Assembly (NCBI GenBank): GCA_017959625.1
Contig: JAGDAG010000305.1
Span: forward strand, 1 to 10,669
Reading direction: 5' to 3'
Length of the DNA: 10,669 nucleotides
DNA from: Abditibacteriota bacterium
GTDB lineage: Bacteria > Armatimonadota > UBA5829
Part shown: piece after piece, positions 1-6,885 of the stretch
Layout of the letters: every line of letters starts with the position of its first letter
Position numbering within the stretch: the stretch's first letter is position 1
The notes under the pieces: generated by a model
Database searches by the model: none
Seen by the model: only the letters and a program-made list of their open reading frames with translations
Told to the model about the DNA's origin: nothing
Position numbers and translations under genes: made by a program

Positions 1-71
1 AAATGAAGTGGATACCCGCGTTTGCCTGGTATGCAGGAAACGAAGTGGTCACCCTTGTAAGCGTAAAATAA
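1..71 (+). CDS. C-terminal end of an unidentified protein (truncated by window edge)
   Basis: Reading the plus strand from base 3 gives an open frame that ends at TAA 69-71. Its last residues are rich in aromatic and beta-branched amino acids (FAWYAGNEVVTLVSVK). The frame is followed 21 bases later by a strong intrinsic terminator, which supports this being the true 3' end of a gene. An ATG at 3-5 is almost certainly internal, because only 22 residues would follow it. Too little remains to name the family. The hydrophobic beta-strand-like ending would fit the last strand of a beta-sandwich domain, but that is only an impression. The gene converges on the minus-strand oxidoreductase ending at 193. 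Confidence 0.5.
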   Translation, partial: MKWIPAFAWYAGNEVVTLVSVK

Positions 72-92
72 CGGGATAATAAAAATATACGC

Positions 93-125
93 GCAGGTCT
101 GCCCGGAGGCAGACCTGCTTTTTTT
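93..125 (+). terminator. Rho-independent terminator of the upstream plus-strand gene
   Basis: A perfect 11-bp stem (GCAGGTCTGCC, 93-103, with GGCAGACCTGC, 108-118) encloses the tetraloop CGGA and is followed by seven T (119-125). It lies 21 bases after the stop of the gene ending at 71. Read on the minus strand, the same hairpin is followed by GCGTATATTTTTATT. It could therefore also slow or end transcription of the minus-strand gene finishing at 193, though with a poorer U-tract. Confidence 0.93.
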
Positions 126-192
126 GCGCCTCTATGCAGCCAAAGACCGGCGACCGTTTCCGTTTTTCCGCAGGCTGTCCGGACGCCGCGCT

Positions 193-1191
193 TTACGTTT
201 GTATGCTGCCTGCGGGCCCGTATTCCAGACCGATCTCTTTGCGCCACATATCCAGGGTCTCCATGTTGCCCAGGGTGTCCTCCGGGCTCATGGCAGGCCA
301 GGGCGCCGACTGCTGCGCCACGTAGTCTATTTCGTAGGAATATAGGTTTTTTCCGCCGGCTTCAAAGCGCAGTTCGCCGGGGTCCCTGCCGGTTATTATT
401 ATCCTGCCGGCGCCTCCCCAGGGGTTTTCCACCAGCATGCTGCCTTCGGTCCCGCATACCAGAGCGTCGTTGGGAAGCTGTGTTTTTATGGCGCAGCTCA
501 TCACCGCCTGCAGGCCGTTCTCAAAGCTCATGGCTGCCGAAGATATATAGTCTGCTCCCGTCTCTCCCAGGTATCCCGTGGCCCTGAGGCTCACAGGGTC
601 TGCAAACGGCCTGCCTTGGGCGCAGCCGGCAAAAAGCCGCGCAAGGGAGGCGTTGTAGCAGCCTACGTCCAGTATCCCGCCGCCTCCCACCTTTTTGTCC
701 ATTACTCTGTGGCCGTTCCCGCCGGGGCAGTCGAAGCCGAATGAGGTGCGGATAAAATGCACTTCCCCCAGCCGTCCGGAGGTTATCACGTCGCAGGCTG
801 CCCGTGTCTGAGGGTGGCACCGGTACATAAAGGCTTCAAGAAAAAACACCCCGTTTTTTCTGCAGGCCGCTATCACTTCTTCCGTTTCCTTTTTGTTCAT
901 GAAGGCGGGCTTTTCCACCAGAATGTGCTTTCCTTGCGCCGCGGCCATAAGAGCCGCTTCCCTGTGCCACGGGTGCAGGTTGCAGACGTATACTCCGTCT
1001 ATCTCCGGGTCCTCCATCAGCTCTCTGTAAGACCCGTAGGCTTTGGGTATGCCGTATTTGTCCGCAAAGGCCCGGGCTCTTTTAAGGTCTCTTGCCGCGA
1101 CAGCGGCGGCCCTGCTGTTTTGCGAAGTTTTTATGCCGTTCATAAAGCTTGCGGCGATGCTTGCCGCCGATACTATTCCCCAGTTGAACAC
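193..1191 (-). CDS. Gfo/Idh/MocA family NAD(P)-dependent oxidoreductase, dihydrodiol-dehydrogenase-like branch
   Basis: This 332-residue cytoplasmic protein has the usual length of Gfo/Idh/MocA sugar oxidoreductases. An N-terminal Rossmann half opens with WGIVSAASIA (about 4-13), the degenerate glycine motif typical of the dimeric dihydrodiol dehydrogenase-like branch. The family motif EKP lies at 93-95 with the catalytic or cofactor lysine K94. The C-terminal half-barrel has GGGGILDVGCY around 169-179. The D-x3-H-D motif of inositol-dehydrogenase-type members is missing, and Y179 sits where dihydrodiol dehydrogenases use a catalytic tyrosine. The likely reaction is NAD(P)-linked oxidation or reduction of a sugar or sugar derivative; the substrate cannot be read from sequence. 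The start codon is GTG, chosen because GGAGG lies 6 bases upstream and the Rossmann fold begins at once. It follows the GH-A gene after 13 bases, so the two are probably co-transcribed. Confidence 0.9.
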   Translation of the reverse strand: MFNWGIVSAASIAASFMNGIKTSQNSRAAAVAARDLKRARAFADKYGIPKAYGSYRELMEDPEIDGVYVCNLHPWHREAALMAAAQGKHILVEKPAFMNKKETEEVIAACRKNGVFFLEAFMYRCHPQTRAACDVITSGRLGEVHFIRTSFGFDCPGGNGHRVMDKKVGGGGILDVGCYNASLARLFAGCAQGRPFADPVSLRATGYLGETGADYISSAAMSFENGLQAVMSCAIKTQLPNDALVCGTEGSMLVENPWGGAGRIIITGRDPGELRFEAGGKNLYSYEIDYVAQQSAPWPAMSPEDTLGNMETLDMWRKEIGLEYGPAGSIQT

Positions 1192-1197
1192 TGTCTG

Positions 1198-1202
1198 CCT
1201 CC
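1198..1202 (-). promoter_or_regulatory. Ribosome binding site that fixes the GTG start at 1191
   Basis: The minus strand reads GGAGG here, with six bases (CAGACA) before GTG 1191-1189. It lies entirely in the 13-base gap after the stop of the preceding GH-A gene. No ATG in this frame near the gap offers a better start. Confidence 0.8.
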
Positions 1203-1204
1203 GT

Positions 1205-2350
1205 TTAAAATCGAAATAAGTCTTTGTTTATAGCAAGCCTTTTCAGGGCTTCAAAAGCGGGACGGGGGCTGCCGTCGGAACGCATGATGCCGTAGGTGTA
1301 GTCCTCCGGATCGCCTCCCAGCTCTTCCACCGCTTCCTTTCCGCCTTCCGAGGCGGCAAGATACTGAAAAATGAAGCATTTGTCGTAAAGGGCCGTTTCT
1401 TTGTTCAGCCGGGCAAGCTCCGTGAGATAATCCGCCTGTATGTCGTCAAAGGACGAAAGCGACTCCGGCTTGCCCCAGGCCGCCACGTAGGATCCCGCCT
1501 CGGTGCCGAATTCCGTGTTCCACACGGGCTTTGTCCCGTCGCCGAAGGCGTCCATCACCCTTTTTGCTTCCAGTCCTCTGTTCACAAAGCTCCAGGCAAG
1601 GGGCATGCCGTAGGTGTGGATGTTCATGATGTCAAAATAGCCTCTTCCCCCTGCCTTATATACGCCCCGCATGAAGTCCGTGATGCTGCCGGCGACGCCT
1701 CCCATCACCACGATAGCGCGGGGGTTCGCCTTTTTGACGGCGGGATAGGCGGTTTTCAGCATTTCCGCATAATAGCGTCCCCGGGCTTCCTGAGGTATGC
1801 GGCTGTCTTTGGCGCCGAACAGATCGGTAAAATCGGAATCCATCTCATTCCATAATTCCCAGTATCTGCATTCCTTCCAGCGGGAGGCGCACATCGCCGC
1901 AAAGTCCGCAAAATCCCTGTAGGCAGTCCCTCTGCCCCTGAAGGAGACGAAGGGAGGGTTGCCGTGGATCACGGGGGCGGGGACCATGCCGTTTTTCAGA
2001 AGCACGCCGAATATCCTGTCGTAATGCTCCAGCGCTTCGGGGGAATACTTGTTTTTTTCCGGTTCTACGTCGTTCCAGTAAATAGTGAAACGTACGCACC
2101 TGATCCCCAGCTCTTTCAGATCGTCAACGGCTTTTTGGTCCGGCAGATGGACTCCAATGCAAAGCTCGGGAGACGGCTTCTTTGACAATACGTCGCCCCT
2201 GTAGTTCGTAAAGGAATAAAGAGACGGCGCTTCCCTCTGTTTCAGGTATTCCATGTTTTTTTCGTATTCCTCCGCCACCTTTATCCATTCCTGGGCGGAC
2301 AGGGGAAGAGCAAAAAACAGAAGCATTATCGCCGCTATCAGTTTGTTCAT
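1205..2350 (-). CDS. Secreted glycoside hydrolase-like protein, clan GH-A TIM barrel (GH39/GH5-like)
   Basis: This 381-residue protein has a signal peptide: MNK, a hydrophobic core at about 4-17, and likely cleavage after LSA at residue 19. The mature part is a single (beta/alpha)8 barrel. FTIYWNDVEPE (88-98) resembles the strand-2 region of GH39 and GH10 enzymes. YWELWNEMD (163-171) supplies the likely acid/base E169 after the clan's NE pair. VWNTEFG (276-282) supplies the likely nucleophile E280. Spacing of the two glutamates fits a retaining clan GH-A hydrolase, so it probably cleaves a glycosidic bond in the periplasm or outside the cell; substrate is unknown. The frame extends 35 residues further upstream, but that stretch has no signal-peptide character and crosses the riboswitch promoter. 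ATG 2350 with GGAGG nine bases upstream is the better start. It heads a two-gene unit with the oxidoreductase downstream. Confidence 0.82.
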   Translation of the reverse strand: MNKLIAAIMLLFFALPLSAQEWIKVAEEYEKNMEYLKQREAPSLYSFTNYRGDVLSKKPSPELCIGVHLPDQKAVDDLKELGIRCVRFTIYWNDVEPEKNKYSPEALEHYDRIFGVLLKNGMVPAPVIHGNPPFVSFRGRGTAYRDFADFAAMCASRWKECRYWELWNEMDSDFTDLFGAKDSRIPQEARGRYYAEMLKTAYPAVKKANPRAIVVMGGVAGSITDFMRGVYKAGGRGYFDIMNIHTYGMPLAWSFVNRGLEAKRVMDAFGDGTKPVWNTEFGTEAGSYVAAWGKPESLSSFDDIQADYLTELARLNKETALYDKCFIFQYLAASEGGKEAVEELGGDPEDYTYGIMRSDGSPRPAFEALKRLAINKDLFRF

Positions 2351-2380
2351 TTGACAAATCCTCCGTATATGCAGTACAAT
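2351..2380 (+). promoter_or_regulatory. Near-consensus sigma-70-type promoter for the orphan riboswitch RNA
   Basis: TTGACA (2351-2356) is a perfect -35 box. TACAAT (2375-2380) matches the -10 consensus at five of six positions, with an 18-base spacer. Transcription would start near 2387, about 15-20 bases ahead of the aptamer. The -35 box abuts the start codon of the minus-strand GH-A gene. Confidence 0.75.
2360..2364 (-). promoter_or_regulatory. Ribosome binding site of the GH-A gene, embedded in the opposing riboswitch promoter
   Basis: The minus strand reads GGAGG nine bases before ATG 2350. The site lies between the -35 and -10 elements of the plus-strand promoter that drives the cobalamin riboswitch, so translation initiation signals and the opposing promoter share the same bases. 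It decides the ATG at 2350 over the longer open frame. Confidence 0.75.
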
Positions 2381-2401
2381 ATAAGTGCAGCCAACGCTGT
2401 A

Positions 2402-2560
2402 TCCTGCAGGTGTCGGGGAAAACCCCGCAAAAGGGAAGACGGTAAAAGCCGTCACGGGCCCGCCGCTGTGATCGGGGACAAAGCCTTCATTAGCCCACTG
2501 GCGCTTTTGCCGGGAAGGGGAGGGCAGCGGATGAACCGAAAGTCAGAAGACCTGCCTGCC
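2402..2560 (+). promoter_or_regulatory. Cobalamin (B12) riboswitch aptamer, orphan
   Basis: The hallmark core elements occur in order on the plus strand. The P1 5' strand GCAGGT (2406-2411) pairs with ACCTGC (2550-2555). A small CGGGG-AAAA-CCCCG hairpin lies at 2414-2427, then CAAAAGGGAA (2428-2437) and a GACGG/CCGTC stem (2438-2442 with 2449-2453). ACGGGCCCGCCGCTGTGA (2454-2471) matches the conserved P4/J region. TAGCCCACTGG (2491-2501), GGGAAGG (2512-2518) and GATGAACCGAAAG (2530-2542) follow. The B12 box AGTCAGAAGACCTGCC (2541-2556) matches the consensus. Such aptamers bind adenosyl- or other cobalamins and normally repress a B12 transport or synthesis gene just downstream. Here no credible gene follows: a terminator lies at 2684-2717, and beyond it the plus strand is antisense to a GxGYxYP gene. 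The element may be a relic of a lost B12 gene or a stand-alone regulatory RNA. Confidence 0.92.
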
Positions 2561-2564
2561 GGAT

Positions 2565-2592
2565 AGATGTTGCATCTTCTATGGCAAAGATG
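2565..2592 (+). other. Mutually exclusive small hairpins after the riboswitch (possible switching element)
   Basis: AGATG (2565-2569) can pair with CATCT (2573-2577) around a three-base loop. Alternatively CATCTT (2573-2578) can pair with AAGATG (2587-2592) around an eight-base loop. Both cannot form together. They lie immediately downstream of the aptamer, where an expression platform is expected. A GC hairpin (CCGGCC 2650-2655 with GGCCGG 2665-2670) lies further on without a U-tract. That these hairpins respond to ligand is speculative. Confidence 0.3.
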
Positions 2593-2683
2593 AGACGGGA
2601 GATAAGAAAAGCTCTTTATGCTTTTTATGTCTTTGACAAAGCGACATCGCCGGCCGCCCTCCAAGGCCGGTTTAGGATTTTCC

Positions 2684-2717
2684 GGAGCGCAGCGCCAACT
2701 GCGCTCCTGTTTTTTTT
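2684..2717 (+). terminator. Rho-independent terminator of the riboswitch RNA
   Basis: A perfect 9-bp stem (GGAGCGCAG 2684-2692 with CTGCGCTCC 2699-2707) has loop CGCCAA and is followed by TG and eight T (2710-2717). The T-tract overlaps the stop codon of the minus-strand gene ending at 2716. Read on the minus strand the hairpin is followed by GGAAAATCC, not a U-tract. It should therefore end the plus-strand riboswitch RNA (about 330 nt from the predicted start) but not the minus-strand operon. Confidence 0.88.
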
Positions 2718-5013
2718 ATTCCTCGTAAGCCTCCAGCTCCAGTATCCTGGGGCCGTTCTTGACGTCGGGCTGGATGAACTCTGCCCGAAAGAAGCCGGCC
2801 GTTACGGGCTGAGGGAACTCAAACTCGTATTTTTCCCGTTGTCCCGGAGGGGTGGTGTCCTCGCTGACGATCTCCTTTAAGGAGTCCCGGGAGTCTCCCG
2901 CCAGGAGTCTGAAGCGCTTGACGGACCTGTTGTCGGAACCCGAATCGCTTCTGAGGCGCAGCACCACTCTCTTGACGGCGGCCGGTTTTTTGGTCCGGAA
3001 CTCCACGTAGTGCGCGTAGCCGTCTGCGGCGTCCTCAAAAAGCGCCGCCGAAGTCTCCACCTCTCCGTTGAGGCCGCCGAAGAGGTCGGTGATATCCGAG
3101 CGCCGGTTCATAGCGGAATGCTCCGTGATCTCTATATTGGACAGCTTGAAGAGGTTCACGTGGGTATAGCGGCATTTTTCGCCGTTCTCATAATAGTATT
3201 TTATGAGGGCAAAGAATTCGTGGGGCCCCAGGAAGACTGCGTCGGGATTGTGTTTCTTCACCTTGTTCACGTATTCCAGCTGCTTCTCGGGCTTCCATTG
3301 GATATTCCGCAGATACAAAAACGACAATTCGCCCTGCTGATATTCGGCTATCCTCTCTGCGTCGTCGAACTTGTTGCCGTCTCCCATGGTCTTGTAGGGC
3401 ATGGCGTGCTTCCAGACCCCCGCCCCCGAGGGCAGCTTCTGGCCGCCTATGCCGTCGGGGGAAAAGGCCGCGTAGGCGTCGAATATTTCGTCGGTCATTT
3501 TAGGAGCGTGGCCGTCTATGATAAAGCCTGTGACGGACAGATCGAACCGGCTGTACCACTTTTTGCAGTGTTTCAGCCATTTTTCCGTTCCGTCCGGAAG
3601 CAGGGAATACTTCCTCGGCTCGGCCAGGGAGCCCGGGTTGATATATCCGGCTCCCGAATCCCCGGCTACGAAGCTGTCGTACTGTGTGGCGTTGCGCCTC
3701 ATATAATCCATGCCGAAGGCAAAACGCCGGGCCAGGGTGGGGTTCACTGCCCAGCCCAGGGGGATCCAGCCTCTCTTTGGGTCGTCCCACATGGAGGGCA
3801 GCTTCTGGTAGAGCCAGGCGGAGGAATCGTAATCCCCTACGTAAAGGCAAATGTAATTGGCGGCCCTGACGTATCCGTCCTTGTCTATGAGGCCCATGCT
3901 CCTGAGCTCCCTGACCCCGGCTTTGGGCTGAGGATATTTCTTTTTCAGGGGATATTTGGAAAACACCGAGGCGTTGGCCATATCGGAGGAGCCCAGGGCG
4001 TCGGCGTCCATATAGCAGTTGTAGTTGCTGAGCAGCTCGGCGTGGTGCCATTCCGTTTCCACCGCGCCGTGAGAGCCCCCCGCAAGGCGGGATTCGGTGT
4101 ATTTCAGGTTCCAGGGGGTAAAGCCGGATATCTGCACCATTTCCCCCTTTGACCGGCGGTACTGGGAAAGAAGTATCTCCTTAAAGGTCCCGAAGTCCGC
4201 TCCCAGAGGCTGGTCCGGGTCGTCCACGGGAGTCTCGTCGTCCCATACGCTCAGGTCAAAAACAAAGCCCCTGCCGGCTATCTGAAAGTCCAGGTTCACC
4301 AGGGTGGAATTGCTCAGGGACCTGGCATCGGGGGCTTTGATGAAATAGTAGTCTATATAATAGCCCATATCCGTTTTGGAGCAGCGGCCCTTGTCCAGAT
4401 AGTTCTCCTTGGCCCAGATATATGCGTCGCATTTGGCGGAGCCGGTGGAATCCCGGTCCGTGCCGGGTATTTTGCCCTTGCCCGTAAACATGGAGGCGCC
4501 GTCTTCGCAGAGGAGCCATTTTACCGGCTTCAGCAGTCCGGAGCCTTTGACAAGACGGGAATACAGGGAGTCCGGCGACGTGTCATAACGCACCGGCAGC
4601 AGATCTTCGGCGCCCGCCACGGTGGCGGCCACGCAGCTGGTGGCGGGAACGTTGGGGTCGTAGATCACAGCCCCTTTATAACAGTCTTTGTGGCGCAGCA
4701 GGAGTTCCTCGAGCCCGCTTATGGTGTTGAGGGCCGTTTTTTCCATCCAGGAGCCCTTTTCCGTCATTTTGTCCAGCCAGTACGTATCGGCGTCCATCCA
4801 TATAACGTAAAGCGAAGGCGCTTTTCTGTTGGCAAGCCCCTGCAGGGCGCTTACGAGAAAAACTTCGTCCCAGCCTTTCTGCAGCGTTTTTTGAGTTCCG
4901 TCAAGAGCCTTGCGGGTGTGGGTCAGATCGTAAACGTCCATGCTTTCCGGCGCCCCGAAAACGGCGCCGGAGACAGCAAGGGCGATGATAATAAGCAATG
5001 ATCTAAGTTTCAT
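2716..5013 (-). CDS. GxGYxYP-family putative glycoside hydrolase with C-terminal discoidin/CBM32-like module (paralog 3)
   Basis: This 765-residue exported protein has a signal peptide of about 21 residues (hydrophobic core LLIIIALAVSG, cleavage near VFGA|P). An N-terminal GxGYxYN-type domain covers about 25-250. The GxGYxYP domain (about 270-612) carries the signature GAGYINP at 454-460. Other blocks shared with its two paralogs are GFTPWN (297-302), YNCYMDAD (331-338), YVGDYDS (391-397) and SPDGIGGQKLPSG (518-530). Residues about 618-765 are unique to this copy. They look like an F5/8-type-C or CBM32 beta-sandwich, with a sugar-binding-module style ending ILELEAYEE, so this copy may dock on a glycan. 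GxGYxYP proteins are only putative glycoside hydrolases; the catalytic residues are not established. The start lies three bases after the preceding gene's TAG. The Shine-Dalgarno is weak (AAGAGAG), so translation probably depends on coupling. Confidence 0.87.
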   Translation of the reverse strand: MKLRSLLIIIALAVSGAVFGAPESMDVYDLTHTRKALDGTQKTLQKGWDEVFLVSALQGLANRKAPSLYVIWMDADTYWLDKMTEKGSWMEKTALNTISGLEELLLRHKDCYKGAVIYDPNVPATSCVAATVAGAEDLLPVRYDTSPDSLYSRLVKGSGLLKPVKWLLCEDGASMFTGKGKIPGTDRDSTGSAKCDAYIWAKENYLDKGRCSKTDMGYYIDYYFIKAPDARSLSNSTLVNLDFQIAGRGFVFDLSVWDDETPVDDPDQPLGADFGTFKEILLSQYRRSKGEMVQISGFTPWNLKYTESRLAGGSHGAVETEWHHAELLSNYNCYMDADALGSSDMANASVFSKYPLKKKYPQPKAGVRELRSMGLIDKDGYVRAANYICLYVGDYDSSAWLYQKLPSMWDDPKRGWIPLGWAVNPTLARRFAFGMDYMRRNATQYDSFVAGDSGAGYINPGSLAEPRKYSLLPDGTEKWLKHCKKWYSRFDLSVTGFIIDGHAPKMTDEIFDAYAAFSPDGIGGQKLPSGAGVWKHAMPYKTMGDGNKFDDAERIAEYQQGELSFLYLRNIQWKPEKQLEYVNKVKKHNPDAVFLGPHEFFALIKYYYENGEKCRYTHVNLFKLSNIEITEHSAMNRRSDITDLFGGLNGEVETSAALFEDAADGYAHYVEFRTKKPAAVKRVVLRLRSDSGSDNRSVKRFRLLAGDSRDSLKEIVSEDTTPPGQREKYEFEFPQPVTAGFFRAEFIQPDVKNGPRILELEAYEE

Positions 5014-5016
5014 GGT

Positions 5017-6885
5017 CTAAAAGCTCTCTTGGCCGTTCTCGTAATACTGCTTCATGATCCTGTAGAAGGAATAGGGTTCCATAACAATGGCGTTGTTTCC
5101 CATGGCCCGTATGAATTCCAGATAAAAGTCCCGCTGTTCTTCGGGCTTCCAGAGGATATTTCTCAGAAGAACGAAGTTGACCTTGTTTTTGTCCAGGCCG
5201 CCGACAATGTCGGACATCCTGGTGGATTTTTCCAGAGCGCCCATTGACTTGTAGGGCATTTTGTGCTTCCAGACCCCTTCGCCGGAGGGCAGCTTCTGTC
5301 CTCCTATGCCGTCGGGGGCTATTTCCGCATAAACGTCAAAAAGCTCGTCCGTCATCTTTGGCGCGAAGCCGTCTATCACAAAGCCCACGCAGCTTATGTC
5401 AAATATATCGAACCATTTCTTGTTGTGTTCTTTCCATTTCGCCACTCCCGAGGGGAGCCCGGAGAATTTGCGGGGTTCCGCAAGAGAACCAGGGTTCAGA
5501 TATCCCGCTCCGTTGTCTCCCGCCACAAAGGTATCGTTCTCCGTGGCCGTTTTTCTGAAGTAATCCATGCCGAAGGCAAAGCGCTGGCTGAGGGTGGGGT
5601 TGATAGCCCAGCCGAGAGGCACCTGTCCGCGGACCGGGTCTTCCCAGATATCCGGCATACACTGATAAAGCCAGGAGGCGGAATCGTAATCCCCTACGTA
5701 TATACACAGATAAGTGGCCTTTTTCACCCGTCCCTGCCCGTCGATATAGCCCAGCCTTTTCAGGTCGTCAAGAGTGTTCTTGTGCTGGGGGTATTTCTTC
5801 TCCAGGGGGAACTGGCTGAATACCGAGGCGTTGGTCATATCCGAGGCGCCTATGGCGTCGGCGTCCATGTAACAGTTGTAGTTGGAAAGCAGTTCCGCAT
5901 GGCGCCATTCGGTCTCCACGTCCCCGTGCTGGCCCATGGCCCCGGCGGTTTTGGTGTATTTCATGTTCCAGGGGGTAAACCCGGATATCTGCACCATTTC
6001 GCCCTTGGACTGGGTGTATTGCGACTGCAGGATCTCCTTGAAGGTCTCCATATCCAGCCCCTTCTTCTGTCCGGGGTCGTCGATGACCGCTTCGTCGTCC
6101 CACGGGCCCAGGTCGAATACGAAGGCCTTGTGCATTATCTGGAAATCCTGGTTCACAAGGGTGGCAAGATTCAGGCTTTTGGGATCGTTGTGCAGGGCAA
6201 AATAATAGTCTATATAATAGCCCATGTACTGCTTGGAGCAGAGCCCCTTGTCCAGATAATTGATCTTGGCCCAGATGTAGGCGTCGCATTTGGCGGAGCC
6301 GGTGGAATCCCGGTCCGTGCCGGGTATCTTGCCCTTGCCGGTAAACATGGAGGTCCCGTCCTCGTTCAGGAGCCACTTCTTGACCTTCATTTTCGGCCCC
6401 TTGGGGTTGAGGACCATTCTGTAATACAGGGAGCCCGGTTCCGGATCGTAACGGATAGGGGCGAGGTCCTCAACGCCGGCAATGGTGGAGGCTATGCAGC
6501 TGGTGGCCGGGACCTTGGGGTCATAGACCACCGCTCCCATGAAAACGGAGCCGTATTTGCGGTAGAGCTCCGCGAAACCCGTTATATCGGTAAAGCGGGT
6601 ATGCTCCAGCCAGGCTTCATGCCCTCTCATCTTTGCCAGCCAGAACTTGTCCGTTTTGCCTCTGTCGCCCTTGTAGATGTAATACAGCTTGGGGGTCTCC
6701 CTGTTGGCGATGCCCTGAAGGGCCACCAGAAAATGCATCTCGTCCCACGATTTTATAAGCTCATCCCTGGAGCCGTCCAGAGCGTCGGAAAGATAGGTGA
6801 GGTCAAAGGTATCCATTTTTGCGGGAGCAGCCCAGGCTGCGGCGGCAAAACAGACCACCGCCAGCAAGATCACAAGTTTTTTCAT
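5017..6885 (-). CDS. GxGYxYP-family putative glycoside hydrolase, exported (paralog 2)
   Basis: This 622-residue protein begins with a classic signal peptide (MKKLVILLAVVCFAAAAWA, cleavage near residue 20). It then has the N-terminal GxGYxYN-type domain (about 24-255) and the GxGYxYP domain with GAGYLNP at 459-465. Shared blocks include GFTPWNMKYTK (302-312), YNCYMDADAIG (336-346), YVGDYDSASWLYQ (396-408) and GFVIDGFAPKMTDELF (501-516). It lacks the C-terminal module of the next gene downstream. The open frame continues 129 residues further upstream, but that part is out-of-frame sequence of the preceding gene. ATG 6885 is supported by AAAGGAG seven bases away and by the signal peptide. It overlaps the preceding gene by ATGA (6885-6882), so it is translationally coupled. 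The role is probably extracytoplasmic glycan processing; the family has no firmly assigned reaction known to me. Confidence 0.88.
   Translation of the reverse strand: MKKLVILLAVVCFAAAAWAAPAKMDTFDLTYLSDALDGSRDELIKSWDEMHFLVALQGIANRETPKLYYIYKGDRGKTDKFWLAKMRGHEAWLEHTRFTDITGFAELYRKYGSVFMGAVVYDPKVPATSCIASTIAGVEDLAPIRYDPEPGSLYYRMVLNPKGPKMKVKKWLLNEDGTSMFTGKGKIPGTDRDSTGSAKCDAYIWAKINYLDKGLCSKQYMGYYIDYYFALHNDPKSLNLATLVNQDFQIMHKAFVFDLGPWDDEAVIDDPGQKKGLDMETFKEILQSQYTQSKGEMVQISGFTPWNMKYTKTAGAMGQHGDVETEWRHAELLSNYNCYMDADAIGASDMTNASVFSQFPLEKKYPQHKNTLDDLKRLGYIDGQGRVKKATYLCIYVGDYDSASWLYQCMPDIWEDPVRGQVPLGWAINPTLSQRFAFGMDYFRKTATENDTFVAGDNGAGYLNPGSLAEPRKFSGLPSGVAKWKEHNKKWFDIFDISCVGFVIDGFAPKMTDELFDVYAEIAPDGIGGQKLPSGEGVWKHKMPYKSMGALEKSTRMSDIVGGLDKNKVNFVLLRNILWKPEEQRDFYLEFIRAMGNNAIVMEPYSFYRIMKQYYENGQESF

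Noticed and set aside
2351..2455. Longer N-terminus (35 extra residues) for the GH-A protein
   Set aside because: The extension has no signal-peptide logic and runs over the riboswitch's 5' part. The inner ATG has GGAGG and begins a clean signal peptide.
2390..2700. Minus-strand promoter for the GH-A gene in the spacer
   Set aside because: Only weak matches were seen (for example TTGTCA with TAAAGA at 15 bases, or TTGGCT with CATATA directly on the ribosome binding site). None is convincing enough to annotate.
2581..2880. 99-codon plus-strand frame after the cobalamin riboswitch, considered as the regulated gene
   Set aside because: No Shine-Dalgarno site precedes ATG 2581, the frame runs through the terminator hairpin and T-tract, and its second half is antisense to the paralog 3 gene. 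A 36-codon frame from 2618 to 2728 fails for the same reasons.
3010..4152. 380-codon plus-strand open frame antisense to paralog 3
   Set aside because: Same reasoning: shadow of the conserved minus-strand gene, with composition (repeated G, V, H runs) that mirrors the gene's codons.
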